This document shows, one piece after another, positions 49,137-58,097 of a stretch of 64,000 bases of DNA. Within the stretch, counting starts at the first letter, position 1. Each line of letters begins with the position of its first letter. The stretch is from positions 248,001-312,000 of the forward strand of contig CP040003.1 of assembly GCA_005697215.1 (NCBI GenBank), given 5' to 3'. The notes under the pieces are model-generated. The model saw only the letters and a program-made list of their open reading frames with translations. It was not told the origin of the DNA and searched no databases. Source of the DNA: Candidatus Saccharibacteria bacterium oral taxon 488. Lineage in GTDB: Bacteria > Patescibacteriota > Saccharimonadia > Saccharimonadales > Saccharimonadaceae. Position numbers and translations under genes: made by a program.

Positions 49137-49610
49137 TTAGAAGTTGCACTCTGGCACACCGCCAAACCAGCCGTTCTGCATATTGCGGCCAGTGCGGCAG
49201 GTGGTGCCATCTGAGAGCGGTACCTTTATGGCGTAGCGGGTCGGCACGACGCTGGAAGCGTGGGTCGTGTCAGTGGCTGCGAGATACCAATAATCACGGC
49301 CTTCGTGGTCTTTTGGCAGCTGCTTGATGTAGCGTGGAATGAGGAGTGCGCCGAGTTCGCCACCATTACAAATCTTCATATTAGCGGTGTTATAAACAGT
49401 GCAGGCGCTCGTCGGCCATGGATATTCGCCGTTGTCCGAACGATATTTCTCGATTGCTTCCTTGAGCATCGAAATATTTGACTTGGTCTCATTGTCGCGA
49501 GCGGTGTTATACGTATTGCGCCACACGAGACCGCCCAAGGTAGCGAGGATCGCGATAACCACGATAATGATGATAACCTCGACGATAGTAAAGCCATGCT
49601 GCTTATGCAT
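49137..49610 (-). CDS. Type IV pilin-like protein (prepilin)
   Basis: A 157-residue prepilin. The short leader MHKQHG is followed by FTIVEVIIIIVVIAILATLGG, the class III signal: cleavage after G6, methylated F+1 and E+5, then a hydrophobic helix of about 21 residues. The C-terminal globular part has four cysteines (ACTVYN, KICNG, TTCRTG, PECNF) that could form two disulfides. Type IV pili in Saccharibacteria are implicated in twitching and in contact with the host bacterium, and in DNA uptake. No assembly genes (PilB/C/M) are adjacent. TACAAT on the reverse strand (49622-49617) is six bases before the ATG. Confidence 0.9.
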   Translation of the reverse strand: MHKQHGFTIVEVIIIIVVIAILATLGGLVWRNTYNTARDNETKSNISMLKEAIEKYRSDNGEYPWPTSACTVYNTANMKICNGGELGALLIPRYIKQLPKDHEGRDYWYLAATDTTHASSVVPTRYAIKVPLSDGTTCRTGRNMQNGWFGGVPECNF

Positions 49611-49689
49611 ATGACGATTGTAGCGCGTTTTGAGCCCGATCGCAAGGCTGGTAATTGCGTGATTATTATGCTACACTAATCCTTGGTAT

Positions 49690-49764
49690 TGGGCCGTCGC
49701 CAAGTGGTAAGGCACCAGGTTTTGGTCCTGGCATTCGGGGGTTCGAATCCCTCCGGCCCAGCCA
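49690..49764 (+). tRNA. tRNA-Gln (anticodon TTG)
   Basis: A complete cloverleaf: acceptor TGGGCCG pairs with CGGCCCA, D arm from CGCCAAGTGGTAAGGC, anticodon stem CCAGG/CCTGG with loop TTTTGGT and anticodon TTG at 49722-49724, T arm with GGTTCGAATCC, discriminator G and an encoded CCA (49762-49764). TTG reads CAA and CAG by wobble, so it is tRNA-Gln. TACACT at about 49671 is a likely -10. It is the only tRNA I find in the window. Confidence 0.95.
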
Positions 49765-49784
49765 TTTACGAGTAGACTCGTAAA
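49765..49784 (+). terminator. Palindrome directly behind tRNA-Gln
   Basis: TTTACGAGT (49765-49773), AG, ACTCGTAAA (49776-49784): a perfect nine-base stem starting at the first base after the CCA. There is no T-run, so it may be a processing signal or a weak terminator. A tRNA 3' end followed by a palindrome is also a typical integration target, but no integrase or second att copy is seen. Confidence 0.45.
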
Positions 49785-49890
49785 AGCGAGATAGGCAAAG
49801 ACACGTAATTATTCTAATTATTCTAAATCTCCTCTGGTTTCCGGTTCAATCGACGCCGTACATTATTACGCCGGCTACCACGGGTCGTTT

Positions 49891-50292
49891 CTATATATAA
49901 AACTGATCTATAACGGCCGACAGTGTCGAGTCAAGTTTAACCTGCCCTAGTTCATCGGCCCCAATATACCGCAGCTCGCTGACATCTGGCGTGGTTGTGG
50001 GTGGCGACACGAGGCGAACCTGGTAGGCGATAATGAGCACTGGGATGTCGAACTTTTTGCTCCATGTCGGGATGATGATTGGTGCTGCGTTTGTGATTTC
50101 TATCTCAGCTCCCAGCTCTTCTCGGCACTCACGCCGCAAGGCCTCGGCTATGCCCTCGCCGTGTTCCAGCCCGCCGCCGGGTAAATCCCATGTATCGCTC
50201 CTCTCGCGGACGAATAGTAACTTTCCGTCCTCATAGATCAGTCCCTTGACTGACACGCGATAGGCGGCTCGGATATGTTTGAGCTCAGGCAT
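49891..50292 (-). CDS. Nudix hydrolase
   Basis: A 133-residue Nudix protein with a complete box: GGGLEHGEGIAEALRRECRE followed by ELGAE (about 39-63). The N-terminus (MPELKHIRAAYRVSVKGLI) matches common ADP-ribose or NTP-type Nudix proteins; the substrate cannot be told. I chose ATG 50292: AGGAGG sits seven bases before it, and the start overlaps the stop codon of the P-type ATPase (ATGACCATG context), so the two genes are co-translated. An alternative ATG two codons upstream is too near to the ribosome-binding site. Confidence 0.9.
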   Translation of the reverse strand: MPELKHIRAAYRVSVKGLIYEDGKLLFVRERSDTWDLPGGGLEHGEGIAEALRRECREELGAEIEITNAAPIIIPTWSKKFDIPVLIIAYQVRLVSPPTTTPDVSELRYIGADELGQVKLDSTLSAVIDQFYI

Positions 50293-52789
50293 GGTCATTC
50301 CTCCTGCTCCGCCATTTGTGTATCTCGCAGGTGATGATCGGGATGACGAACGAGGCGAGGCCGATGAGTGCGCCGTGCCAGAAGTTGATCGGTGTGATGT
50401 GGAGGATTGTGCCAAGCGGGCCGAAGAAGACGAGTAGCTGTAACATGACCGACAGGCCGATGCCAGCGTAAAAACTGGCATTCATGACCTTGAGGCGGGT
50501 GAAGATTGACTCGCTGTCGGAGCGGGCGTTGAAGGCATTGGCCCACTGGCTGACCACCAGCGAGATAAAGGCTAGCGTCTGCGCGTAGTCGTGGCCGTAA
50601 TGCTTCTCGAAAAAGATGTAGACCGCCAGCGCGATGACTGACATGGTGGCAGCGACGATGACCATCCGCCAGATCATTTGGCGGCTGAGAATCGGTGCGT
50701 CGGGGCGCTCCGGCGGGCGGTTCATGGCCTGCTTTTCGCCTGGCTCCAGGCCAAGCGGAATGACCATCGAGGTGTCGGTCACCAGATTAACCCAGAGGAT
50801 CTGCACTGGCTCCAGCGGCGTCTTGATGCCGATGAGCAGTGCGCCGAGCATAGTGATCAGCTCGCCAGTGTTAGTCGACAGTAGATAAAACAGCATGCGG
50901 CGAATGTTGGCGATGATGGTGCGGCCCTCGCGCATGGCGTCGATGATGGTCTTGAAATTGTCATTGAGCAGGATGATGTCGCCAGCGTCTTTGGCGATAT
51001 GCGAGCCCAAACCCATGGCCACGCCGACATGGGCGTTGGTCAGCGCCGGCACGTCATTGACGCCGTCACCGGTCATGGCGGTGATGTGGTGCTTTTTGAG
51101 AATGGTCAGTAGGCGGTATTTTTGCTCGGGGATGACGCGGGAGAAGACCTTGGTTTTGGTGACGATGGCGTCCAGCTGATCATCGGACAGCTTAGCCATG
51201 TCACGGCAGTCAAACACCTCATCGCGGCTCTCGACCATGCCAAGTTCCCGGCCAATCTGATAGGCCGTCTCGAAATGATCGCCGGTGATCATCCGTACTG
51301 ACACGCCCGCCTTCAGAGCCGCTCGGATGGCCCGCGGCGCCTCTGGTCGCAGCACATCGGCCACGGCCACGAAGCCGGCAAATGTCAGCTTGCCGAGCTG
51401 ATCAAAGCCATCAATTATCTCGTCTAGCTCGCCCGTCGCCAGCCCAATCACTCGGTAGCCGCGGGCGGTCATCTCATCAAGCATCTGCTGGGCGCGCTTT
51501 TTGGTGCGAGCCGACACGCGGCACGCTGCCAGAATGGCTTCGGGCGCACCCTTGACATACAAGCGAAACTGCCGGCCGTGATGCCAGATGGTGGCGGACA
51601 TGGCATGGGCTTGACTGAATGGCAGGTCACGAACTGGTACGTGGCGCGGGCTGGCGCTCTGCTTGCGGGCGTACTCATTGAGGGCGATGTCCAGCGGATC
51701 GTGGCTCTTGGCGTGAGCGCGGTTGACCACCAGCCCGATGATGCGGTCAATGTTCTCTGTCGCCTCGTCCGGCGTCCACGTTTGCTGAACGGTCAGCTTG
51801 TTCTTGGTCAGGGTACCCGTCTTGTCAGTGGCGATGGTGGTGATGACGCCGATGGTCTCGATGGCGCGCATTTGATGCACCAGCGCCTTTTTGGCGGCCA
51901 TCCGCCGCATTCCTAAGACTAACACCACGGAAATCGCAATTGGCAAGCTTTCCGGCACGGCGCTCACCGCTAGGGCCATGACAAAACGCAGACTCTCCAG
52001 CACATCCATGCCGCGCAGCAAGCTCAGCCCAAAAGCAACGAGCGCGATGGCCGAGACAGCGGCGATGACTCTGGTGATCAGGGTGTCGATTTTTCGCTGG
52101 ACTGGGCTTTGGGTCGATTCGCGTTTGGAGAGCATGGCGAGATTACCGAACTCGGTCTGATTGCCGGTGGCAACGACCACGCCGGTGCCGGTGCCGCTAA
52201 CGACGAATGAGCCCTGAAATAGCATGTTGGTTTGCTCGTATATTTCTTTATTGCCGGTGAGGGCGTCGGTTTGTTTGGAGATTGGCAGTGATTCGCCGGT
52301 CAGCTGCGCCTCGTCCACCCGCAAGTTGGCGCTGCGGAGGAGGCGGATGTCGGCAGGGACTTTCTCGCCCTCAGCCAGCGAAACGACGTCGCCCGGAACC
52401 AGCTGGCTGGCGTCGATGCGCGTGGTGCGATTGACGCGGTGGACGTCGACTTTTTGGGCGTCGTGACGGGACAGGCTGCGCAGCACGCGGTCAGTTGAGA
52501 AGCGCTGAATGTAGAAAATAACGGCCGAGATGGCGGCGATGACAAAGATGATGATGGCGTCAATGGCCTCGCCGTGCCAGAGGCTGATGATGGCGGCGAT
52601 GAGCAGGACGAGCATAAAGATATCGAGAAATGGCTCGAGGATGATACGCCAGAGCGGTTCGGATTGGACTTTGATGACGTTGAGGCCGTAGCGTTTTTGG
52701 CGGCGCTGGACTTCGGCCGCACTCAGGCCGCTACTCGAGGAACCCAGTCGCCGCAGTACCTCGTCGCTTGATGATTGATAAAAATGCAT
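50285..52789 (-). CDS. P-type cation ATPase (P2-like, Ca2+-type)
   Basis: An 834-residue P-type ATPase. An N-terminal cation-ATPase domain (RRLGSSSSGLSAAEVQRRQ, then YGLNVI) is followed by the actuator motif LTGES, the phosphorylation site DKTGTLT near 320, KGAPEAIL in the nucleotide-binding domain, MTGDGVNDVPAL, and a six-helix C-terminal transport domain with IKTPLEPVQILWVNLVTDT. The gatekeeping stretch AVPESLPIAISV in helix 4 fits calcium or Mn pumps (PacL/PMR1-like), not heavy-metal CPx pumps, since no CPC or N-terminal metal domain is present. TATAAT on the reverse strand (52801-52796) is six bases before the ATG. It is followed by the Nudix gene. Confidence 0.92.
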   Translation of the reverse strand: MHFYQSSSDEVLRRLGSSSSGLSAAEVQRRQKRYGLNVIKVQSEPLWRIILEPFLDIFMLVLLIAAIISLWHGEAIDAIIIFVIAAISAVIFYIQRFSTDRVLRSLSRHDAQKVDVHRVNRTTRIDASQLVPGDVVSLAEGEKVPADIRLLRSANLRVDEAQLTGESLPISKQTDALTGNKEIYEQTNMLFQGSFVVSGTGTGVVVATGNQTEFGNLAMLSKRESTQSPVQRKIDTLITRVIAAVSAIALVAFGLSLLRGMDVLESLRFVMALAVSAVPESLPIAISVVLVLGMRRMAAKKALVHQMRAIETIGVITTIATDKTGTLTKNKLTVQQTWTPDEATENIDRIIGLVVNRAHAKSHDPLDIALNEYARKQSASPRHVPVRDLPFSQAHAMSATIWHHGRQFRLYVKGAPEAILAACRVSARTKKRAQQMLDEMTARGYRVIGLATGELDEIIDGFDQLGKLTFAGFVAVADVLRPEAPRAIRAALKAGVSVRMITGDHFETAYQIGRELGMVESRDEVFDCRDMAKLSDDQLDAIVTKTKVFSRVIPEQKYRLLTILKKHHITAMTGDGVNDVPALTNAHVGVAMGLGSHIAKDAGDIILLNDNFKTIIDAMREGRTIIANIRRMLFYLLSTNTGELITMLGALLIGIKTPLEPVQILWVNLVTDTSMVIPLGLEPGEKQAMNRPPERPDAPILSRQMIWRMVIVAATMSVIALAVYIFFEKHYGHDYAQTLAFISLVVSQWANAFNARSDSESIFTRLKVMNASFYAGIGLSVMLQLLVFFGPLGTILHITPINFWHGALIGLASFVIPIITCEIHKWRSRRNDHA

Positions 52790-52920
52790 ATGGTTATTAT
52801 AGCGTGAAGTGCGGCTTGGAGGAAATGGTAGTAAATGGCTTGGGGTATAGCTTGAAATGGTGGGTAATCATCGTACCTAGTTATAGTTGAGGCCGCTATT
52901 CTGCAACAGTTAATTACAGG

Positions 52921-52957
52921 CAAAAAGGTGCGCCTCCGGCTTTTGCCTCGCGCACCT
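52921..52957 (-). terminator. Terminator of the ABC exporter operon
   Basis: Read on the minus strand, AGGTGCGC and GCGCACCT (52957-52950 and 52933-52926) form an eight-base GC-rich stem with a 16-base loop, and TTTTT follows. It lies about 95 bases behind the ABC ATPase stop at 53052. Confidence 0.85.
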
Positions 52958-53051
52958 CTTGCTTGAGATGGGGGTTTTATGATTCTATCATCGTCAGTCG
53001 ATTCGGTCGCTCCACGTACCGTAAGTGACGTGGGCCGCACCAGGCCTGACG

Positions 53052-53681
53052 CTATGCCCGTAGCTTCTTATCCTTCAGCTTCAATACTACATCCGCTTGC
53101 TTGGCCAGCTGTTTACTATGAGTGACGACGATGACACATTTGTCGTTTTCGTGGGCAGCCCGACGCAGGATGTCGATGATGTCAGCGGCGGTGGTTTCGT
53201 CCAGGTTACCAGTCGGCTCGTCTGCCAAGATGATCGGTGCATGTGAGACGAGGGCTCGGCCGATCGCCACGCGCTGTTGCTGTCCACCAGAAAGTTTCAT
53301 GACGTTGCGGTGAATGTGATCGTCGTCCAGGCCCATGGCGTGTAGCGTTTCGTTGGTAGCCTTGGAATTAACCAATTTCAAGTTTTCCAGCGGCGTCAGA
53401 TAATCGATCAGATTATAATTCTGAAACACCAGCGAGATATTGTGTTTGCGATGATGCGAATAACCCTGCTCGGCGATGTCTTGATCTTTGAACAAAATCT
53501 GCCCGTCGGTCGGTGTGTCCAGCCCGGCTAGCAGCCCCAGCAGTGTCGATTTACCAGCGCCAGAACTACCGACGATGGCGTAGAATTTGCCTTTTTCAAA
53601 TTGATAATTGATGCCGTTGAGCACATTGCTAGTGCCGTCGGCGTATGAATAGATGATATCGCGTAACGTAAGTATTGACAT
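53052..53681 (-). CDS. ABC transporter ATPase (MacB/LolD-like)
   Basis: A 209-residue ABC ATPase. Walker A is GSSGAGKST (38-46), the Q-loop is in [10 protein letters not shown], the signature is [16 protein letters not shown], Walker B is [11 protein letters not shown], and the H-loop is VVTHSKQLA. It is shorter than typical MacB/LolD but complete. It is the last of three minus-strand genes with gaps of 6-8 bases and would power the two FtsX-like permeases encoded upstream. Exporters of this type move peptides, antibiotics or lipoproteins. Confidence 0.94.
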   Translation of the reverse strand: MSILTLRDIIYSYADGTSNVLNGINYQFEKGKFYAIVGSSGAGKSTLLGLLAGLDTPTDGQILFKDQDIAEQGYSHHRKHNISLVFQNYNLIDYLTPLENLKLVNSKATNETLHAMGLDDDHIHRNVMKLSGGQQQRVAIGRALVSHAPIILADEPTGNLDETTAADIIDILRRAAHENDKCVIVVTHSKQLAKQADVVLKLKDKKLRA

Positions 53682-53689
53682 AATAACTC

Positions 53690-54931
53690 CTAACTTAATT
53701 TTGCTAAAATTTGCTTTGGTGATTGGCGCATAATCGGCGCGGTGGCAGCGATGGCTGATAGCAGAACGACCATGTAGCCGAAGGCGAAAGCCTCTAGGTA
53801 GGTCGCTACTGGCGCGGCTTGCACCGCAGTCTTTTCTATGCGCTGGCTTTGGTCAGTTTGCGCTGTCAGGGCAGTAGAAATTTGCGATGAGGTGACCGAG
53901 CCGATACCGAGCGCGAACATCGAACTGACTGCGGCGATGATCGCCAGCTCTGCCAAGAACTGCCCGATAATCTGCCGCTTCGACGTGCCGATAGACAGCA
54001 AGATGCCAATTTCATGCAAGCGGCCGCGCACCCAGAACACCAGCACTAGTGACAACACCGCTAGCCCTGCCACAGCTGCACCGATGGTGGCAATCGTCAA
54101 CACGTTTTGAATGCCAGTGATGTTTTGGAGGACGCCAGCAAACACGGCCCCGTTGTCGGTCAGGCTGAATTTCTGCCAATCGACGTTTGGTAGGCTTTTG
54201 ACACGATCCGTTAGCGACTTCAGCTGGTGCGGATTTTCGGCAAAATATGTCGCCCGCGTCAACTGCTGGCTACCCGTCAGCTGCTGCGCTGCAGCCAAGT
54301 TGGTGATGAGATGATTCTCCGCCATGTCGGACTGCAAGACCGCTGGCTTTTCGCCTTTGCCGCTGAAGATGCCCATGACAGTCACCGTCACCCGCCGGCC
54401 GTCTTTGGTAATGTCCAGCTTGTCGCCTGGCTTGATGTCATTTTTCTCAGCAAACGTTTTGTGAACCAGCGCCGCGTTTTGATCGTTCGCCCCCAGATGC
54501 TTACCCTGCTCTAGTTGGTAAAATCGACCGGTGAATTCGCCGAGCAAATTGCTCTGTGTCGCTCCCGTAACTTTTGCTTCGCCAGCCACATTAGCGTCCA
54601 GCTGCACGCCGCTGCCTGCTACGTCAACCAATTGCTTACCCGGCAGTCCCGCAGTGGTTTCTGCCTGGAAATTGTGCGCTTTGACCTTGTCTAGGTGCTG
54701 CACCTGTCGTGCCATTTCCATCGGCACCTCGCCCGATGGCTGCTTGCTGGCGATGCTAAAGCCGGCGCGGATGTTCCGCTCGACCGATTGCTTCAGCTGC
54801 GCCATCGTCTGCTGCACCGTCAGCGTGCCGATGAGCAGTGTGAAAATCAGCGTCATAATTAGGGCGATGGTCAGGCTGCGACGCCGTTTACGCGTCACAG
54901 CCGTCCAGGCTCGTTTGATAATCGTCATCAT
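53690..54931 (-). CDS. FtsX/MacB-like ABC permease
   Basis: A 413-residue permease with the MacB layout: an N-terminal helix (about 15-37), a large extracytoplasmic domain (40-270; VMGIFSGKGEKPAVLQSDM), and three C-terminal helices. The cytoplasmic loop HEIGILLSIGTSKRQIIGQF is the FtsX coupling helix. It lies eight bases from the ATPase and six bases from a paralogous permease; the two may form a heterodimer. Its closest resemblance in the window is the next gene (FSIASKQPSGEV and similar), suggesting gene duplication. Confidence 0.88.
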   Translation of the reverse strand: MMTIIKRAWTAVTRKRRRSLTIALIMTLIFTLLIGTLTVQQTMAQLKQSVERNIRAGFSIASKQPSGEVPMEMARQVQHLDKVKAHNFQAETTAGLPGKQLVDVAGSGVQLDANVAGEAKVTGATQSNLLGEFTGRFYQLEQGKHLGANDQNAALVHKTFAEKNDIKPGDKLDITKDGRRVTVTVMGIFSGKGEKPAVLQSDMAENHLITNLAAAQQLTGSQQLTRATYFAENPHQLKSLTDRVKSLPNVDWQKFSLTDNGAVFAGVLQNITGIQNVLTIATIGAAVAGLAVLSLVLVFWVRGRLHEIGILLSIGTSKRQIIGQFLAELAIIAAVSSMFALGIGSVTSSQISTALTAQTDQSQRIEKTAVQAAPVATYLEAFAFGYMVVLLSAIAATAPIMRQSPKQILAKLS

Positions 54932-54937
54932 TCGCCC

Positions 54938-56320
54938 CTAGTCCACTTCGGTTAGTAATTCTTTTGGCGTTGATTGGGTAATCGGTCGCGAAGCCAGTAA
55001 TACCGCAATGATAATCACCGCTAGTCCAGCGCCCCACACCGCCAGCAGATCCGTCGGTTGCACGCCAACCGTCACCTTGTCGAGCGTGCGTGATGACGTC
55101 ACCGAATCAGCATCAGCACCGAGCGACGCACCGTTCAAGGAGCTGCCAGCTTGACGCGTGGCATTCTGCGCCGCCTGCGATACCACGTGATCGCCCATTT
55201 GTTGAGCAATCAGCCCTGCGGTAAAGTACGACGCACCAAAGCTCAACACCGCGATCATCACTAGCTCAGCAATATATTGCAGCACAATCTTTGACTGCGG
55301 CACGCCCGTCGCCAAGAGTACGCCCGCTTCGCGCTTGCGCTCGTTCATCCACAAATACAGCACCATGCCAATCACTGCGACACTGACCAGCGCCGTCGCC
55401 CACAACATGCCGTCGATCAGGCCGTACACGCCGTTCACCGCACCAGTCACGCCAGCCAGTTCCTGACTATTCTTATTCAATTGATACTTTTGCCAATTGA
55501 CCGGCAATTTATTTGCCCGCGCCATCACCTCATCCAACTGTTTGGTGCCCTTGGTAAAGAACGTAGCGTCCTGGTAAATCTCATTTTGCTCGGTATAGGC
55601 ATTCAACTGGCGGGTCGTCGCGAGGTCGGTCAAGAACAAATTCTCGAACAGCTCCACCTGATACGTCGCCTGCTTTGGGTTCTTGCCGTTAAATATACCG
55701 ACGATTTCCACTTCAACCTCGTCCTTGGATGGATGCTCGTTGTCGGTGTCATACTGGTTAGCCTTTAACTTAATTTTACTGCCAAGTTTCAGGTTGTTGG
55801 CCTTGGCGAAGTCTTCGTGCACCAAAATCTTGCGAGAATCGTTCTCGGTGATGTGCCGGCCAGCGATGAGCTTGAGCGACTCGGCCCGGAACTTCTTCTC
55901 GGACTCAGATTTATTGACGCCGATGATGGTGGCGGCGTTGCCAAATTGTTTGTCTTTTTGGGCATCATAGCCGCTGCCGCCGCTTGGTAGTGGCACCAGT
56001 TTGGTATTGATAAAATCGACCGTGGCGTTCTGGCGCTTGACATAGTCCGTCACACCCTCCAGGTTCTTCACCGCGTCGATGTCTTTGTTTGATACCGTTC
56101 CTGAGCCGCGGGCTGTTCCCGGATTGGTGCGCGGATTATTGCCCAGCGTGAAGCCGGCCTTGAGCGTTTTGTCCAGCGACTGCGCTGCCGCATCGGTCGA
56201 ATGCTTGATGGCAAATCCACTCAGCATAATCGTCGACATACACAGCAAAATCGCCAGCAAAATCAGCGTTTTGAGTTTTTTCCTGGTGATATACAACCAG
56301 GCACGTTGTACAAATGACAT
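54938..56320 (-). CDS. FtsX/MacB-like ABC permease, first gene of the operon
   Basis: A 460-residue paralogue of the preceding permease, with an N-terminal helix (about 15-33), a periplasmic-like domain and three C-terminal helices; the coupling segment is KREAGVLLATGVPQSKIVLQ. A glycine/serine-rich stretch (GSSLNGASLGADADS) near 395 is unusual. AAAGGAGA precedes the ATG. The operon promoter region carries an 11-base-period direct repeat TGTGAA, a typical OmpR-family site, and a sensor kinase gene runs off the right window edge. Confidence 0.88.
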   Translation of the reverse strand: MSFVQRAWLYITRKKLKTLILLAILLCMSTIMLSGFAIKHSTDAAAQSLDKTLKAGFTLGNNPRTNPGTARGSGTVSNKDIDAVKNLEGVTDYVKRQNATVDFINTKLVPLPSGGSGYDAQKDKQFGNAATIIGVNKSESEKKFRAESLKLIAGRHITENDSRKILVHEDFAKANNLKLGSKIKLKANQYDTDNEHPSKDEVEVEIVGIFNGKNPKQATYQVELFENLFLTDLATTRQLNAYTEQNEIYQDATFFTKGTKQLDEVMARANKLPVNWQKYQLNKNSQELAGVTGAVNGVYGLIDGMLWATALVSVAVIGMVLYLWMNERKREAGVLLATGVPQSKIVLQYIAELVMIAVLSFGASYFTAGLIAQQMGDHVVSQAAQNATRQAGSSLNGASLGADADSVTSSRTLDKVTVGVQPTDLLAVWGAGLAVIIIAVLLASRPITQSTPKELLTEVD

Positions 56321-56360
56321 AGATCTCCTTTCTTGGTTCTATGTCAGTTTAGCAGGGGTG

Positions 56361-56377
56361 TGTGAAGGGAATGTGAA
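56361..56377 (-). promoter_or_regulatory. Direct repeat TGTGAA-N5-TGTGAA upstream of the ABC operon
   Basis: TGTGAA at 56361-56366 and 56372-56377, eleven bases apart. OmpR/PhoB-type response regulators bind such direct repeats with one turn of the helix between them. It lies about 40-55 bases before the first permease ATG, with TAAACT (minus strand, around 56352) as a possible -10, so it is placed to activate transcription. Confidence 0.55.
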
Positions 56378-56575
56378 ATTGCCGATGTAATCACAACGGA
56401 TTATTTTTCACTAATCAATAGATGAGGACAAAAATATTAATTTAACACCTTAGAGTTACTTAGTCTGTCATTATACTTCAGGACAAAATGTCTTAATGGA
56501 TGATGACATTTTTAAGTTGTGATTGCTTATTTCTTCTCAAGCTCAGCTTTTGCGGCAATATGCATAGAGATGGTG

Positions 56576-57919
56576 CTACTTTTGAACCTCGATGACGTGA
56601 ACGCCGAGACGTTCCTTGTGCGGCGGGTAGATCTTGTGAAGGAGGCGAAGCGCTTCCTCTTTGCTTTTCGCCTGCGGCACGATCTGCTGCCATGACTCAG
56701 CCGCCAGCATGTCGGCGAATTTACTGTAGATTCGAATTGACTTGATTCGCACCACACCGGACGCATGTCCGTTTTCCAGCTGCAACGGCTGACCCTCCTT
56801 AAGGCGCTTGATGCTGTTGTAGCCGATGCGGACTTCTAAAGTCTTGCGGCCTGACATGATTGCGTCGTAGTACGGCCGCTTGATGCGCATCTTACGCATA
56901 GGCACTCCTTTCCTGTTGAGGCTGATTCCCCACTGTTGAACGACACTGTTTGGTGCGTACCCTCCTGGGAACATGCCTTCAATCGTCCAGCCGTGGCGCT
57001 GGAGGCAGGCAATCTGCCACGGCTCAGGAACCATATGGATGTACAGCTTGCGACCATAACCAGCTAATAATTGTGGCAAGTTAGCTACCAGTGCTTCGAA
57101 AACAGCCTCTGATTTTGCTACTAATGGCATGATTTTAATTGGTCGACCTTTCTTCGGCGTTGCGACGACAACGCCAACGACCTTTCTATCCTGCTCGGCG
57201 ATGAAAATGAGCTTATACTTAGCGTTGACGTCTCGGCTCTCACGTCGTTGGTAGCTAGCAAATAGCGCATCTACCCATGCATCATCCACGCCATTAAAGT
57301 CACTGTCCACTCGCGATAGGATCAGTTGGCGCGCCGCTGCAGCGTGCTTTTTCTCGTCAAACGGGACGATTGAAATGTCTGACAAATCAGGAGCTGCACT
57401 CTGATTCAGCGGCTTGTACAACATACATTCGTCGACGCCAGGTTTATAATGATCTTGCGCCTTGCCGGCCAGATGAAATCCTTTGCGCAATAGAAACTTG
57501 AGCGTGGCTTGGTTTTGGGCAGCTACTGTACAGTAGAGTTGCCGAGCGTGGTGTTTGCGAGCAAAATCCTCGGCATGACGAAGCAACTTACTACCAATGC
57601 CAAATTGGCCGCGATATTCTGGCGCAACGATGAGCGGACTAATTTTAACTGTTCCCTGCTTCTTGACAACTAGATGAATCATTCCGGCAGGATGATGATT
57701 GACTTCTGCGATAAATATGTATTGTAGAAGTGAAAACTGCCCGACAGAATCGACGTTATTATTGATATGCGCGGTAAACATCCGCTGTGCATGAGCTTGA
57801 TGATCGCCATCGTAAAATGGTTCAAGCGCTTCTGTCATCAGGCGAAAAACGAAATCAAAATCGCCTGTTTTAGCCTTACGGATATTCACAGTGACTGACG
57901 ATTTCTTATATCGGTGCAT
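56576..57919 (-). CDS. Two GNAT acetyltransferase domains fused to an ASCH domain
   Basis: A 447-residue three-domain protein. GNAT 1 (about 10-170) has ISPLIVAPEYRGQFGIGSKL, the acetyl-CoA loop (R/Q-x-x-G-x-G/S). GNAT 2 (about 180-340) is more diverged (LIFIAEQDRKVVGVVVATP), with no clear acetyl-CoA loop. The C-terminal 105 residues form an ASCH domain: MRKMRIKRPYYDAIMSGRKT, then LEVRIGYNSIKRLKEGQ and a KIYPPHKERLGVHVIEVQ ending. ASCH domains bind RNA or modified nucleosides. The fusion suggests an enzyme acetylating an RNA base or an RNA-bound substrate. I do not know this exact architecture. No Shine-Dalgarno site is evident. Confidence 0.8.
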   Translation of the reverse strand: MHRYKKSSVTVNIRKAKTGDFDFVFRLMTEALEPFYDGDHQAHAQRMFTAHINNNVDSVGQFSLLQYIFIAEVNHHPAGMIHLVVKKQGTVKISPLIVAPEYRGQFGIGSKLLRHAEDFARKHHARQLYCTVAAQNQATLKFLLRKGFHLAGKAQDHYKPGVDECMLYKPLNQSAAPDLSDISIVPFDEKKHAAAARQLILSRVDSDFNGVDDAWVDALFASYQRRESRDVNAKYKLIFIAEQDRKVVGVVVATPKKGRPIKIMPLVAKSEAVFEALVANLPQLLAGYGRKLYIHMVPEPWQIACLQRHGWTIEGMFPGGYAPNSVVQQWGISLNRKGVPMRKMRIKRPYYDAIMSGRKTLEVRIGYNSIKRLKEGQPLQLENGHASGVVRIKSIRIYSKFADMLAAESWQQIVPQAKSKEEALRLLHKIYPPHKERLGVHVIEVQK

Positions 57920-58097
57920 GAGTTTATTGTCTTATACCCTATATAATAATACAAGTTATCTATTGCTACACATGCGTAATTTATGGCTAGTCAAATTGGT
58001 GCAAGCACAGACCGTAACCACTACTAAGGCATGAAACATTCCGCCTCACCCATTACTTTTGGGTGGTTTATGTTCCTGATTTCGGCGCTGGGGCGTC

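Noticed and set aside
49690-49784. tRNA-Gln as an integration site of a mobile element
   Set aside because: The palindrome behind the tRNA is suggestive, but no integrase, no second copy of the tRNA end and no abrupt composition change follow.
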